Shown here in pieces: positions 9,985-21,234 of a stretch of DNA of 64,000 bases (positions are counted from its first letter, which is position 1; each line of letters starts with the position of its first letter). The stretch lies in contig NC_077227.1 of NCBI RefSeq assembly GCF_027887165.1, forward strand, positions 64,862,607 through 64,926,606. The letters run 5' to 3'. The position numbers and the translations under genes are program-made. This DNA is from Monodelphis domestica. Lineage: Eukaryota > Chordata > Mammalia > Didelphimorphia > Didelphidae. Below the pieces are notes generated by a model. It was not told where the DNA came from. It saw only the letters and a list, made by a program, of their open reading frames with translations, and did no database searches.

Positions 9985-11760
9985 CCTGGCGATTACCTTG
10001 TTTTGATTATGGTAACCCATGCAAGAAAGAAAAGAAAATGACCAACCTGCTTCTGCCCTGATGGTGAGTGCAATGATTTGCAATGATAGCAGAGACAAGG
10101 AACAGGAGACAAAAATGACTAATAATCCAACAGTTTTCAACCATGAACAAATGTTCATTTGACATCATCCTAAATGCAAGAACCTTGTCCAATGAGCAAC
10201 AAGTGGACACAGTTCTGGAACAGTGGAATCATACCAATTTTGACAGTCTTGCTCTAAAAGCATCCAGAAGAAAGAAGAAAAAAATGAAAATTATTTGCGA
10301 AAATTATTTTAATGAATTTTTTCCCATTAAAGATAGTAGACTCTAACATCAGAGATCCTGAGCTGTCTCACAAAAGAAGTAAAAATGGCACTAAGCAGAA
10401 CAAAGTTAGGGAAAACTGTCATATGTAAAATTGAGATTTGAACTTTGGACTTCAATCCCCACAAGCCCTTGCTCCACTTCCCCAAAATGCTTTGTAATCT
10501 CACGGGAATTCTGAGGTGGGCTGAGATTGAGGAAGGATTTAAGCTGGTGGCAAAGGTTTTGGGGCCTTCTTTTGGACTTCCGTTTTGGAGCAGAGGCGTC
10601 TCTTCCATGATGTGAGGTTATTTTGTCTAGGCCTCTGGCCTAGGCACATGTTTCTTACTTGTATATTCTTTAATCCTCAATCCTTAATAAACCTCTAAAA
10701 ATATAATACTCCTTGCAGAGAGAAACTAATTTCTACCTGTCTCAGTCTCCACATATTCCTAAATTTTAATCTTTACACATATTAGATAAAAGATTTCTGA
10801 AGTAGTTCTGTGTTAGAGGTTATATCATTGTGAGGCCCCTGAGAGACCTAAACCCAAAGCAGGAAAGATACCAAAGGTATGGGGAAAAAATCCCTGAACT
10901 TATTAATGTTCCCCAAAAGATGGCCAAGAGAACATTAATAATTACTGACCCTGAATGCCTACTCTCCCATCTATACAAAATCTATATAATGGTCATCTAT
11001 TCATGAATTGAAGGCATGTTTGATGAGGGTATTTATAGGAAAAAAGCAGGCTCTCACAGCACGTACTCAATAATGGATTGTATCTTCACTATCTCAAAAC
11101 TGCCCTCAAACTGTAAAGAATATAAGATCCTATCTTGCAAATTGTTTAATTGCTTACTAATGACAACAAGCCATTTTTTCCAGTACAACAACATCCCTTC
11201 TTATAGGTTCTTTTCCAACAAAAGTTCTCCCACTTATATATCCAGAACACTCAGGATTCCTTGGAAGATTTAATATAAATCTCTGTTCACTGACCTGACC
11301 TTCTGATAATTAATATCAGTCAAGGCATAAAACATAGAACATATGCTACCAAAAGTATTTGACAAATTGATGTAGGAGATCCAGAACTGACTACAAGTGA
11401 AGGGGAGATTCTGTGTGAATATGGAAGTTTTCCAGATGTTCCTGCTTATAGATGACTTTTGTGTTAAGCTCCAGGACATCACAGAGCCTCCTGGAAGAGA
11501 TCTGTACTCACTCAAAAGAGTTTGGCCTGTCCAGCCATGCAGGAAAGACCAAATAGATGAAGAGTATGTATTTCCCAGATTAAAATATACATCTAAGTGG
11601 ACACTGTTGAGATTTCCAGCAGTCTATGTATCTAGGACAAACAGTATAGAGGGACAATGAATCGGGGCCAAAGTACAAAAGGAAGGGAGAGTAGGTTGGT
11701 TTGCTTTGGGGAAATTTCATATAGATTATTCTCACTGGAAGCTTTTTATAATAGCAAAAA
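9985..11760 (+). mobile_element. RTE-type LINE remnant: endonuclease start and reverse-transcriptase region
   Basis: The endonuclease start is readable at about 10160-10270 ('ILNARTLSNEQQVDTVLEQW', then 'FDSLALKASRRKK'), matching the RTE pattern 'NARTL...FDVLAL.ETRR'. The reverse-transcriptase region follows: 'CLLSHLYKIYIMVI' near 10955 (RTE 'ICLLSHLYKIF'), 'STYSIMDCIFTISKL' near 11060, 'LLIDDFCVKLQDI' near 11440 (the DDF catalytic motif region), and 'KVQKEGRVGWFALGKFHI' near 11667. Frames shift and stop many times, and several hundred bases between endonuclease and RT appear lost. A solo LTR sits inside. Related RTE elements are thought to have mobilised the MAR1 and SINE1 copies elsewhere in the window. 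Confidence 0.75.
10424..10777 (+). mobile_element. Solo LTR of a class I (gammaretrovirus-like) endogenous retrovirus
   Basis: 354 bases with inverted ends TGTAAA (10424) and TTTACA (10772-10777), an AATAAA signal at 10686-10691 in the expected place, and a 4-base target duplication CATA at 10420-10423 and 10778-10781. No internal retroviral genes remain. It appears inserted within or beside the RTE remnant, so it is younger than that element. Confidence 0.85.
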
Positions 11761-11764
11761 CATC

Positions 11765-12188
11765 TTTTTTTAAAATTTCATTTAATTAATTTATGTGTTC
11801 TATATTAAAGTACATATAATTAATATTATATAACATACAATAATAAAATATTAAATTATTTAATTTTTATTTGTTTTTACTTAATATCTATTGAATATTA
11901 ATTAACTATTATATTAATTAAATTAATATATCAATAAAATACATCAATAATTTATTATATTGTAATTTTAAATGATATAATTAATATATCAATAAATTTT
12001 ATTAATATAATATAGTACAAATATAATAGTATGCATTGATAATGTATATTAATTTATCATATATAGTATATTAATATGCAATCTGTTATATTACATGTAA
12101 TATATTAACAAACTATATTATATATAATGAAATAAAATATCAATACATATTTAATTATTAAATACTTATTTAATTTAAATTTAATTTA
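11765..12188. repeat. AT-rich low-complexity tract
   Basis: More than 400 bases of nearly pure A and T with many 'attaat' and 'atatta' words and no fixed period. It lies between the RTE remnant and an antisense MAR1 SINE. Confidence 0.9.
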
Positions 12189-12358
12189 AACCCTTACCTT
12201 GCATCTTAGAATCAATACTGTATATTGGTTCCAAGGTGATGGGGTTAAATGACTTGCTCAGGGTCACACAGCTAAGAAATATCCTAAGTCATTTTTGAAC
12301 CCAGGACCTCCTGTCTCTAGGCCTGGCTCTCAATCCACTGAGCTACCCAGCTGCCCCC
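12189..12358 (-). mobile_element. MAR1 CORE-SINE with RTE tail, antisense
   Basis: The left end is the RTE-type tail ('aacccttaccttgcatctta', 'tgtatattggttccaaggt'). The CORE holds 'agggtcacacagctaagaa'. The right end is the tRNA-like head ('tcaatccactgagctaccc', 'agctgcccc'). Confidence 0.92.
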
Positions 12359-13299
12359 TCACCAAGCGTTTATAAAGAAAGCATTGAATGAAAAGGGATG
12401 TTATCACTCTCCGAATATCCATTTCAAAATCTTGAAACAACAAAGCAAAAGAAAGAGAAAAAGACAGACATGGAATGACAGGAGTGAGGACAGATAGAGA
12501 TAAGGGTGTTGGGTTACTTAGCAATTTTTAAAAGTTATGAACAGAGCATTACAACTATTACTGTTGCTTTCAGCAGGGGACATGACATTCCCACCCCTGA
12601 TAAAGCAGTCAGCCTTCCTGACACACCAAACTCCAGTTTTTGGAAGCCATCTTTCCACATGAGAAATTCCTTTTGGTTTGGAGCACAGTATCAGAAGGCT
12701 TCTGCTTAAGTACTGGTGACTTTGAACCTGCCATAACAGCCCTACACCTGCATTTCTTCTGCTGAAACATGAGGAAATTGGGCTAGATGAACTTGAAGGT
12801 CCATTCTAGCTCAATAGATTGAGAGCCGAGATGTCCTTTATGGTGTCTAATAGAGACCTCTGCTGGTTGCTTTGGGCTCCATGAATTCTACCCTTTTCTT
12901 TTGTCAAATAGAATCATTTTTATTGAAAAGGAATGAATAGAGCATTGTAAATTCAAGGAAATGAAAAGGACCTTGGACATCCCTTACCCTTTCATTTTAG
13001 AGAAGTCAAGGAAGTAAAGTGATTTGTGACTCCTTGTTACCATATATGAATACCGAATTCAAAAGACAATATAATCTATACACTTACAAGCAACCCAAAA
13101 CAAATCCACCTTATTCTAATAGGTGTTTCTGTTCCTAAAGAGTAGAGTGCTCTACTTCTGGGACTCTTGCATCTGGCTTTCAACTCTAGATCTTAATATA
13201 GATAGCATGAGAATATGAAGACGTGGTCTAGACCCAACTAGCTAACTGATGTTGGGTGGATGACTGACCCTTTCTAAACTTGGAATTAGGAAGATCAAT
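12359..13299. other. Intergenic sequence with MIR scraps
   Basis: Mostly unassigned. MIR-like pieces lie at 12765-12840 (plus, 'gggctagatgaacttgaagg') and 12945-13070 (minus). No gene signal. Confidence 0.45.
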
Positions 13300-13510
13300 A
13301 TCAGAATTCAGCTTCAGATACTTACTAGCTATGTATCCCCTTCACGTCTGCCTGCCTCAGTTTCCTCTTCTGTAAAATGGGTAAAATAGTACCTATATCC
13401 CAAGGTTGTAATGAAAATAAAATGAAATTATATTTGTGAAGCACTTTGCAAACCTACATAATATATAAACCAATGTAATGATAATAAAAAACCACATAAT
13501 TGCTAGTTGT
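13300..13510 (+). mobile_element. MIR/THER SINE
   Basis: Contains 'cctcagtttcctcttctgta', 'aaaatgggtaaaatagtacc' and 'gaagcactttgcaaacct' in MIR order, followed by an AT-rich end. Confidence 0.8.
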
Positions 13511-14569
13511 TACTATTATTATTTAAATAAGAAGGTTTACTAAATCATCCTAAAGACATAAGTTTGAATGATCATCACTTACTATGGAGAGAACTTCCTG
13601 CAGAGTATACACTTCCCTTGTTGCAGGGGTGCGGGGGAGAGGGAGACGAGATGAGGAAGGAGAAGGAGACTGGTTGCACAGGCAGATTGTAGTGTGTTTA
13701 CTAGGCACTCCTGGTTCTTGTTATACTGCTGACAAGTAGTAGACATATTTCCAGGACTGGGGTGATTTGGGCATACTCTTGAAAACTCTAATGGTTCTCA
13801 GCATCAACCTACCTCTACAACAACTCCAGAGGCCATCTAATCCAACTCTTATTTGAAAATTCCCAACATTGTTACACTCTCTGGTTACATGTTTCATTTT
13901 GTGATGAGCAGAGACTTTATGGTAGAAACTACAGAGAACACCATAAGCCAAAATTGGTCCTGAGGGCCAACCTTTAGATGGTTGAAATTTCTTTTAAATC
14001 TTGATTTTCCTAATGAACACTGTTACTTTGTGTGAATAGCCAAGAAACTCCATGTTCCCCCTTCCCCCCACCCCAGGCCATTCTTGATATTTCCTACTTC
14101 CCTCCCTGTTAGTCAAAGTCACTCTAGTTTGACTCATCAGTCAAACTCTACTTTTCTGCAAGAAAGAGTAACCACTTTAAAAAGTGACACAAAAACTGCA
14201 GCTGTGACTTGAATCGAAACAGATGAGAATTCAGGCGAGAAGACCTTAAACCTTTGTCCATCTTCATTTTAAAGGAAACATCTCACAGCTGACTTTTCTT
14301 TCACCATCATGTACCATGTGACAGAGTAAGTCCCCAGATCGCCAGGAATTTAATTTCTCTTACCTGAAAAAAGAGTGATGGTAATCCTAATAAGTTTGGG
14401 GTTTTTTTTCCTCATTGAAAATCCCTGTTACCAAGCATGGGCAGGATAAAAAGGCTAAACCAAATTACATTTGGAGTTTGTTAGGAGAAAAAGGAAAGAA
14501 ATGGGCAAATCAAAGAAGACTGATAACATTTCAGCTAGTTGGTTTCATGATCAATCATGAGGTAGTCCT
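13511..14569. other. Intergenic sequence, nothing recognised
   Basis: A purine-rich patch lies at 13626-13675 and a C-rich one at 14060-14078. The open frames here are short and lack any recognisable domain. Confidence 0.45.
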
Positions 14570-14680
14570 GGTCCTCAAGGAGTTGACAATCTCATTGAAG
14601 AGGAGAGAATTATATGCATAAAATAATCAGCAAACAGCCCAAGATTGTATATAAATTAGTACTAAAGTTTAGCTAACCCA
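14570..14680 (-). mobile_element. L2 3' fragment, antisense
   Basis: 'gtcctggtcctcaaggagtt' followed by 'gacaatctcattgaag' is the reverse complement of the L2 terminal region that reads 'ctccttgagggcagggac'. Confidence 0.55.
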
Positions 14681-14689
14681 GTAATCATA

Positions 14690-14810
14690 ATAACATGTTT
14701 AGTACTTTAAAGTTTGAAAAGAACTATACATATGTCATCTTATTGGAGCCCCAACAATCTTGTGAAGTAGATACTAAAGTTACAAGTGTTTTTCTAGTTT
14801 ACTTCACTAG
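14690..14810 (-). mobile_element. MIR/THER fragment, antisense
   Basis: 'tcttattggagccccaac' and 'tgtgaagtagatactaaag' match the reversed 3' part of a marsupial MIR variant. A second copy with the same region lies at 14925-15115. Confidence 0.6.
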
Positions 14811-14814
14811 AGCC

Positions 14815-14920
14815 ACTAGAGAAGGACATGGTAAACCACTCTAGTATCTTTGAAAAGAAAACTTCATGGATAGCTATGGTTCATGGGGTCAAGAAGAGTC
14901 GGACAGGACTGGACAACAAG
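14815..14920 (+). mobile_element. SINE1-type SINE, 3' half
   Basis: Reads 'catggtaaaccactctagta' and 'gtcaagaagagtcggacagg'. The latter is the Bov-B-like tail signature. The tRNA-like head is missing. Confidence 0.8.
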
Positions 14921-14924
14921 AACA

Positions 14925-15115
14925 AATATCCATTATCTCACTGGGCCCCCGAACAACCTTGTGAAGTAGATACCAAAGGTACTAGTGTTTTTATCCTTCA
15001 TTCTAGGAAACTGAGTCTCTGAGAAGTAAAGCAATTTAACCATTGTTATATAACTGGTTTCAAAACCACCATTTGAACCTAGGTCTCCCAGCTTCTAAGC
15101 CCAACACTAGATAAT
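14925..15115 (-). mobile_element. MIR/THER SINE, antisense
   Basis: Blocks 'aacaaccttgtgaagtagat', 'aggaaactgagtctctgaga' and 'catttgaacctaggtctccc' follow reversed MIR order. Confidence 0.75.
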
Positions 15116-15169
15116 CTGTAGTCCTGTTAACTATAAAAGCTATTTAGAGTATTGAAAAAGGATAAAACT

Positions 15170-15530
15170 GTATGTTCAGGGAAGACTTCTAGGAGGAAGT
15201 AGAGCTTGAGTTAAAGCTTGAGTTGGGTATTGAAGAGTAGACTTTGGGCAGTTAGGTGGTGTAGTAGATAGAGTCAAGAAGACCTAAGTTCAAATCTAGC
15301 CCCAGACACTTCACTTGACTCTAGGCAAGTTAATTAGTCCTATTTGCCTCAGTTACTTCATCTATAATATAAATTGGAGAAGGAACAGGTAAAAATTCCT
15401 GGCCCTATGCCAAGTAAACTCTAAATGGAGTCACAAACAGTTGGATATGACTGAAATGATTGAACAACAAGGCTTTGGAAAACTGAAGGAGAGAGCTGTT
15501 GGCAGATGGTCTAAAACAGGTTAGGAGTAA
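15170..15530 (-). mobile_element. L2 fragment, antisense, interrupted by a SINE1
   Basis: 'gggaagacttctaggaggaa' and 'gggtattgaagagtagactt' resemble the reversed L2 region encoding 'cctttcctgatcc'. After the SINE the L2-like 'aactgaaggagagagctgtt' continues. Boundaries are soft. Confidence 0.45.
15247..15470 (+). mobile_element. SINE1-type SINE, near full length
   Basis: The head 'gggcagttaggtggtgtagt' starts at 15248. The body has 'aagttcaaatctagccccag' and the tail 'caaacagttggatatgactg' followed by 'aacaacaa'. It lies inside an older L2 fragment. Confidence 0.85.
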
Positions 15531-16449
15531 TCTGTAAGCCTTAAACCTGTTGGTGAATCAGGAGAGTGTCTAACCCAAGCATGTGAAGACTTCCCTGGTG
15601 AAATAGTGGAATGAAAACAATTTATTCCAACAGACCATGAAGGTGACAGGGCTTGGTCAGACATGGAAAAATGCTAAGGTCATCCACTGCATCCTGAGCC
15701 ATTGCCAGTTGTCTTTACTTTTGCCTTACCAGTGGACTTGTATGTCTGAAAGAAAATGAGGCTGACAATTTTGTGCAACTCCACTTTACATAAATTCAAT
15801 TTATTATCAATTTATTCCCATGCCATTTTACCATTTACTATTTACTGTTTTAATATTTTGTTGTTATACTATTCAATTATTTTATTATTTCACTATGTAA
15901 AGATTTAGAGACAACTTCATCCCAAATGTTCATAAGAATTGTTTGTGCCTTCTGAGCTCATATTGCTCAGCCCCAGTTGGATGCACTGTACATTGACTTC
16001 AACTTAGTGATATCATTTTGGTCCTCTTTGAGTACAAAGAATAACAACCATTTTTTTTTGGAGATAAAACTGATAGGAAGGTATGATCATGTGTGTCAAA
16101 TGAGATTATAGACCTAAATAACTTAGCACAGTCCTTGGCCAGTGGTAGGTGCTTATTAAATGCTTGTTACTTCCCCTTTCCCTATATGAACAGCCTGGAA
16201 GGGTTGTTTTATGAAGGTTTTCTCCTCTAGGACCTACCTCTAACACACAACCCTCACATATATCCTACGTGGTACCCATTGGAACTGTCCTCCCAAGGTA
16301 TGCAGAACTGACAGTGCCATATCTCTGGAAGCAACTTATAGATTTCCTCTTTGCTCTTTTCAGTTCCATTCAGTTCAGTAGAAAGAGAGCTGGGCTTGGA
16401 GTCAAAAGATCTGAGCTCAGCTACTTTTTGCGAAGTGGAATTTTGGTAG
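15531..16449. other. Intergenic sequence with an L2 terminal block
   Basis: 16118-16178 ends with 'ggtgcttattaaatgcttgt', the L2 3' terminus on the plus strand. A MIR/SINE head scrap ('gagctgggcttggagtcaaa') lies at 16386. The rest is unassigned. Confidence 0.5.
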
Positions 16450-16560
16450 GAATTGAATAGTTTATGGTTAGAGAAGACTTCCAAATGGAGGAACTGAGAG
16501 TTGAGTTAGGCCTTGAAGAATGAGTAGACTTTGGAAAAGTGAAGGAGAGTATTATGGGGG
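16450..16560 (-). mobile_element. L2 fragment, antisense
   Basis: 'agagaagacttccaaatgga' and 'ttaggccttgaagaatgagt' match the reversed L2 block also seen at 15180 and 38075. Confidence 0.5.
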
Positions 16561-17349
16561 AAAAAATCTCTTCTTGAGTTCATATGGATCGTAACTGCTG
16601 CCAAGATAAAGCTACTACAATATAGAAATTATACAAGTAAGAAAAACCCAGGTCTTATTATTATATTTATGTATTGGTACAGGTATCAAACAAAAAAAAT
16701 TCTGTAGCCTGATTAAGATTCTCACAAGGCCTTTTATAGGCAAAATTATGTTATAATAGTAGAGAATTCTTTTATATATTGTAATCTTGTACACCTTCCT
16801 CAGGCCATAAAAGTTTTTAAAAAAAGACAGATGAATAATCCCATTCTTCTTCCACTATTGTAAACATTGATCAAATTTAGTTAAACAAAGTCATAATCTT
16901 ATATATCCCTTAAGGAAATAGACTTAGTTAAATCAGTCTCTACAGGAGAACTAAGTCAATTAAAGTCCATTAAACTACATTGAGAGGGTTTATAAATGGG
17001 CTGATTGAGGGAGGGGATTTACACGTCCCCAAAGAATGAGGGACAGTTGAGATTCTTCCTCTGTCCCCTTACTACTTATCTAAAGATTTTTTTAGTCTTA
17101 AGTGAGTTTTTATATGCCAAGGGACAGTCTGATCAGGTGAGGTTAATATGAACAGAAGGAAGATTTTCAGTTAACCAAAAGTTGCAGAAGGACTGGTCAG
17201 TCCTGAGCCCCAAATGATGAAAGTTAATAAAAAAATCAAAAAATTAAAAATGTCCAATCTAGAGTATAAGTATTGTAGGTGGAGATAGAGATCCGGGGAT
17301 GAGTTCAACATATCCACAAGACAAGGGAAATCTAGTTGGCACATAATGT
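16561..17349. other. Intergenic AT-rich block, unassigned
   Basis: No repeat family recognised by eye. The composition and the presence of reversed polyadenylation-like words leave an old LTR possible, but I see no ends. Confidence 0.4.
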
Positions 17350-17435
17350 GATCACAGGTTCATAGATTCAGACCTGCAAGGGAACTTTGAAGTCATCTAG
17401 TCTCACCCCCTCATTTTGCAGAAGACCTTCATTTA
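17350..17435 (-). mobile_element. MIR-like fragment, antisense
   Basis: 'catagattcagacctgcaag' and 'gtcatctagtctcaccccct' follow the MIR-variant pattern 'agagctggaagggacctcag...atctagtccaaccc'. Confidence 0.55.
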
Positions 17436-18214
17436 GAAGATGAAAAGGTTCATTTTTATGGCAATCCAATTTACAATGACTGATTCGTTCATTTATGGAG
17501 TACAAATCTAGGTCCTTTGACTCCACAGTCAAAATGATCTCCACAGTACCAGTAGGACACGAACAAAGAAAGACAAAAGCTGTGCCCTGAGTTTAAAATC
17601 TCCCTCAAGGGGCTGTGGGCAGAGTTCCAAGCCAGCCCTGCACTGTCATTTAGGGCAGCTATGTTTGGAACTATAACTCCAAAGCAACAAAAATGCCCTT
17701 TTGTTGTTGAGTCCGTGGCACCACCCCCTGCCCATCCTACCAAATGCTGAACTCACATTTATGAAGTCCTTAATTTCTAAGCACTGAATTTACTAAGGGT
17801 TCTCCTACTTACAAATGGCTATGCCACGGTTTCAGTGGCCACAGCCCTCATAAAGCACTTGGAACATTTAGAGAATGTATAGGGGCTTGGAAATAGAGGA
17901 AGAGAAAATGCAGGGAAAGGCAGTTGTTCATTTAGGCAACCTGATGCTGAGGGTGGTTTCCCAAGCAGAGACTTCCAACCTATTTTTGTGACTGCCTCAT
18001 TTTACTTTGTTAGGCTGTTTGCAAATGAATCAATTTATTTAGGCTAATGAATCACATTTTAAAAAATCTAAAGTATTCATGGAGGGATTAGGGATTCTTA
18101 ATCATTACATAATATCATGAATTAGCTCAACTCTATTATTTTCTTCCTCCTCTCTCTAGAGATGACCTACTTTAAGGAAATACATTTTGGTCTGGAGGAG
18201 GGATTTCCAGATTC
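17436..18214. other. Intergenic sequence, nothing recognised
   Basis: Mixed composition. No repeat block or exon that I can support. Confidence 0.4.
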
Positions 18215-18345
18215 TAGATTTAGAATTATAAGGGACCTCAGAGGCCATATAGTTTGAACCATTGTTTTATAGAAAAGGAAATAATAGCCCAAAGAGGTTA
18301 AATACTTTGTCCAGAATTCCCTAGATGATAAGCACCAATTTAGGT
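18215..18345 (-). mobile_element. MIR SINE, antisense
   Basis: 'aagggacctcagaggccata', then 'agcccaaagaggttaaatac' and 'tttgtccagaattcc' in reversed MIR order. Confidence 0.7.
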
Positions 18346-18399
18346 ACAGTGTTTCCCTCTCCCCCACCCCCAACGTTCTCCATTATGTCACAATGTCTC

Positions 18400-19193
18400 T
18401 TGTTTGGGATATTTTTTTGTGAGTTTTTTTGGGGGGGTATTAATTTTAATAAATTTCTATATAAGTTTTCCAAAGTTATATGATCCTTATTGTTTCCCTC
18501 ACTTCTTCCCTCCCCCTTCGGGAGCTGACAAGCCATTCAATCTGGATTATACATGCATTATCATGCAAAACATATTTCCTTATTATTTATTTTTGTAAGT
18601 GGAATAATCTTATAAAACCCAAATCCCAAAACATATACCCAAATAAACAGGTGATAAATCATATGCAAATCATAATCTGTATTCCTAATCCAAGTTCTTT
18701 CTGGCATTCTTTTTCTTAAATCCCTCAGAATTGTCCTGAATCATTGTATTGCTGTTAATAGCAAAGTCTATTACATTTAATTATTCCACAGTATTGCAGT
18801 TACAGTGTATAATGTTCTCCTGGTTCTGCTTATTTCACTCTGCATCAGTTCACACATCTTTCCAGCTCTTTCTGAAATCATTTTGTTCATCATTCCTTAT
18901 AGCACAATAGTATTCCATCACTATCATATATCACAATTTGTTGAGCCATTCCCTAACTGGGGTACATTCCTTTAGTTTCCAATTCTTTGCCACCATAAAA
19001 AGAGCAGCTCTAAATATTTTTGTTCAAACAGGTCCTTTCCCATTTTTAAAAATCTCTTTGTGATCTAGACCTAGTAGTGGTACTATTGAATCAAAGAGTA
19101 TGCATTCTTTTATAACTCTTTTGGCATAATTCCAAAGTACCCTCCAGAATGGTAAGATCACAACTCCACCCACAATACATTAGTGTCCCTTCT
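18400..19193 (-). mobile_element. L1 LINE 3' end, antisense
   Basis: Blocks include 'ttctcctggttctgcttatt' near 18814, 'agcacaatagtattccatca' near 18901, 'cctttagtttccaattcttt' near 18970 and 'ctccagaatggtaagatcac' near 19143. Together they are the reversed end of ORF2 and 3' UTR of marsupial L1. Diverged, with several small indels, so older than the copy at 8901. Confidence 0.88.
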
Positions 19194-19654
19194 TTGAGAA
19201 ATATTAAACACAATTTTAACATTCAGTTTTTAAATTCTGCCTTACACCAGTCCTGGTGTCAAGACATAAGGAAAGGAAGAAAGCTCTCTTTTTTTCCCCC
19301 CTCCAGCCCCAGGAGTCCTAGAACTTGGGCATCTATGCTAGGAAGTATTTACAATGTTGGTTAAGTAGACTTTTATGGATTGGTCTGGAAAACCAACAAT
19401 CAGTTAAAACCAATTTATAAATTTGAACATATCCTTTTGCTAAATAGGGGACTAACTTTGTGCTAATTTATTGTTTAAAAATTAAAGTTGTCAACTTGAA
19501 AAAATAATCAAAACTATAGAGTACCATTAAGAACAGATCTTTAATCAGGAAAAGAGACAAATGATCAGGGACACCAGGCAGAGCCAACCACCATGGGCCA
19601 CATCTATGGAAAGACTGACAGTAATATAATTCCTGAATTGCAGAATTTGGGGTC

Positions 19655-19700
<46 letters not shown>

Positions 19701-20302
19701 TTGGGAGTACAGGAAAGGAAGGAAAGCCAAGTGGTTGCATTAATTCTTTAGTCAGAGAAGGAGGCCAGAGTACCTGGGAGGCCTAGATACAGTAGGAGAG
19801 ATTAAAAAGACTAAAAGCATGCTCATGGTTTGATTGTATCAGTTGATTCTGTTTAGAGTAATCAAGAGGGTTTGAGAAATAAATACATTTTTACAAACTT
19901 CTTCAGGGCAGAGGTGAAAATTCTAGGAGCTGGACAAAATGTATTTATAAGCAATTCAGTCCATTCAATCTTTTTGAGTTCTTTGTTTCAATCTGAGGAG
20001 ACCATCAACATGAAATAAAATAAATATATTTTGTCCTAGCATTATTTTTTGAGTTCCTCTCCTTCTTTCTTTCCTATTTCTAATAATTGAGAGGTCTATG
20101 GAAGGCCAGGGCTGGTGATCAATGAATTAAAAGTACAGTTAATTAGTATTATGATTAAGATTCTCTGGAGAATTTCATGATTTGTAATTATTTATTAAAT
20201 AATAAAAAGCGGTCCAGAGAAAGAAAAAACACCAGCCACATGTAGCCCACCAATTCTCTTTGAAACTTCCTCCTTGAGCCTATTGCACCAGCCCTGAACC
20301 AG
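19194..20302. other. Intergenic sequence with a CA microsatellite
   Basis: Apart from the dinucleotide repeat at 19657-19694 I recognise nothing. There is no gene signal. Confidence 0.45.
19657..19694. repeat. (AC)19 microsatellite
   Basis: Uninterrupted AC dinucleotides followed by a short ATATAT. A likely length-polymorphic marker. Confidence 0.97.
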
Positions 20303-20306
20303 ACCT

Positions 20307-20936
20307 TGTTAAGGGTAAATTTTTAGGGTTGAGACTAAATATATTTTTTAGTGGTTGCCAGGGATTTAAATTCTAAATTCCAATGAAATACTCAAGTCAG
20401 AATGGAATTTTATAGTGGTTTATTTACAATACAAGGAAGAAATTAAGAATGAGAGAGAATGAGGGAAAAGGGAAGATCTGCTCCAGCCTGGTCTGAGCCA
20501 GGGGAGTTCAGAGGCCTCAGGCAAGGGGCTCTTCCTAGAAGAGTAAATCTAGCTTGCTTCCGACCAGGAGGCCTCCTCCAAGTGCCTCCAGGAAGAGCCA
20601 AGGAAAAGGGGAATCAGCCTTAACACTCACCATGTGGTCACCTCAGGGAAGCAGTCTGAGGTCCCACACTCTAGCTCCTCTAAGTCAAGTACTATTGCCA
20701 AAGTCCTCTCACAGGAAGTCACACAAAATATAAAGGCAGTTCTTCACTTCCTGTGTCTCACATGTACAAATGATGGCTTAAACTTGGCTTTGGACAGCCC
20801 AGGGGGTTAGTCAGTTGTTTCTGATTTGTCACTTGCTAGCACATGAGGGTCAATGACTTTCCTCCCCCATGCTTAATCATTCCTGGTTGCTAAAATTCTA
20901 AAGACTAAACAGGGTGGAGTAAATCTAAAATTCACA
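20307..20936 (-). mobile_element. Solo LTR of a class I endogenous retrovirus, antisense
   Basis: About 630 bases. On the minus strand it starts TGTGAATTTTAG and ends CCCTTAACA. An AATAAA signal lies at 20419-20424 (reversed) and a TATA-like 'ctttatat' at about 20728-20735 (reversed), in LTR order. A 4-base duplication ACCT flanks it at 20303-20306 and 20937-20940, as expected for gammaretrovirus-like elements. No internal genes are present. Confidence 0.88.
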
Positions 20937-21234
20937 ACCTTGGGTGTGAAAGCACTGTCTTAGTCATTTCCTCCATGATTCCAAGGCAAGAAAATTCCAT
21001 TCCCTTCCCCTAATCTAGTTTATGCTGCTTATAATGTTCTTTTTCTGAATCCCTCTGATTTGGAGAACTCTGACCTCAGTAAGGACAAGAAGTGGGTCTT
21101 TCCGATGCCAGGAGTCACCATAAGGTGACTGCACAACATTGGTACAACATTTCTGAGAATGGTGGACAAGGCAGAAGATTCCACAAATCACCACAGAGAG
21201 ATACAATTTGGAGATTCAGAAGTAAGAGGTTTTG
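20937..21234. other. Intergenic sequence, nothing recognised
   Basis: Short unique stretch between a solo LTR and a MAR1 SINE. Confidence 0.4.

Noticed and set aside
12189-12358. tRNA gene
   Set aside because: The tRNA-like part is the head of a MAR1 SINE, diverged and lacking a complete cloverleaf. The same holds for the other SINE heads in the window.
14690-15115. Local duplication of about 200 bases (similar words at 14737 and 14936)
   Set aside because: The shared words match a marsupial MIR variant, so two independent MIR copies explain the similarity.
19468-19740. Minus-strand frames containing a VCVCVC run
   Set aside because: They read through the (AC)n microsatellite.
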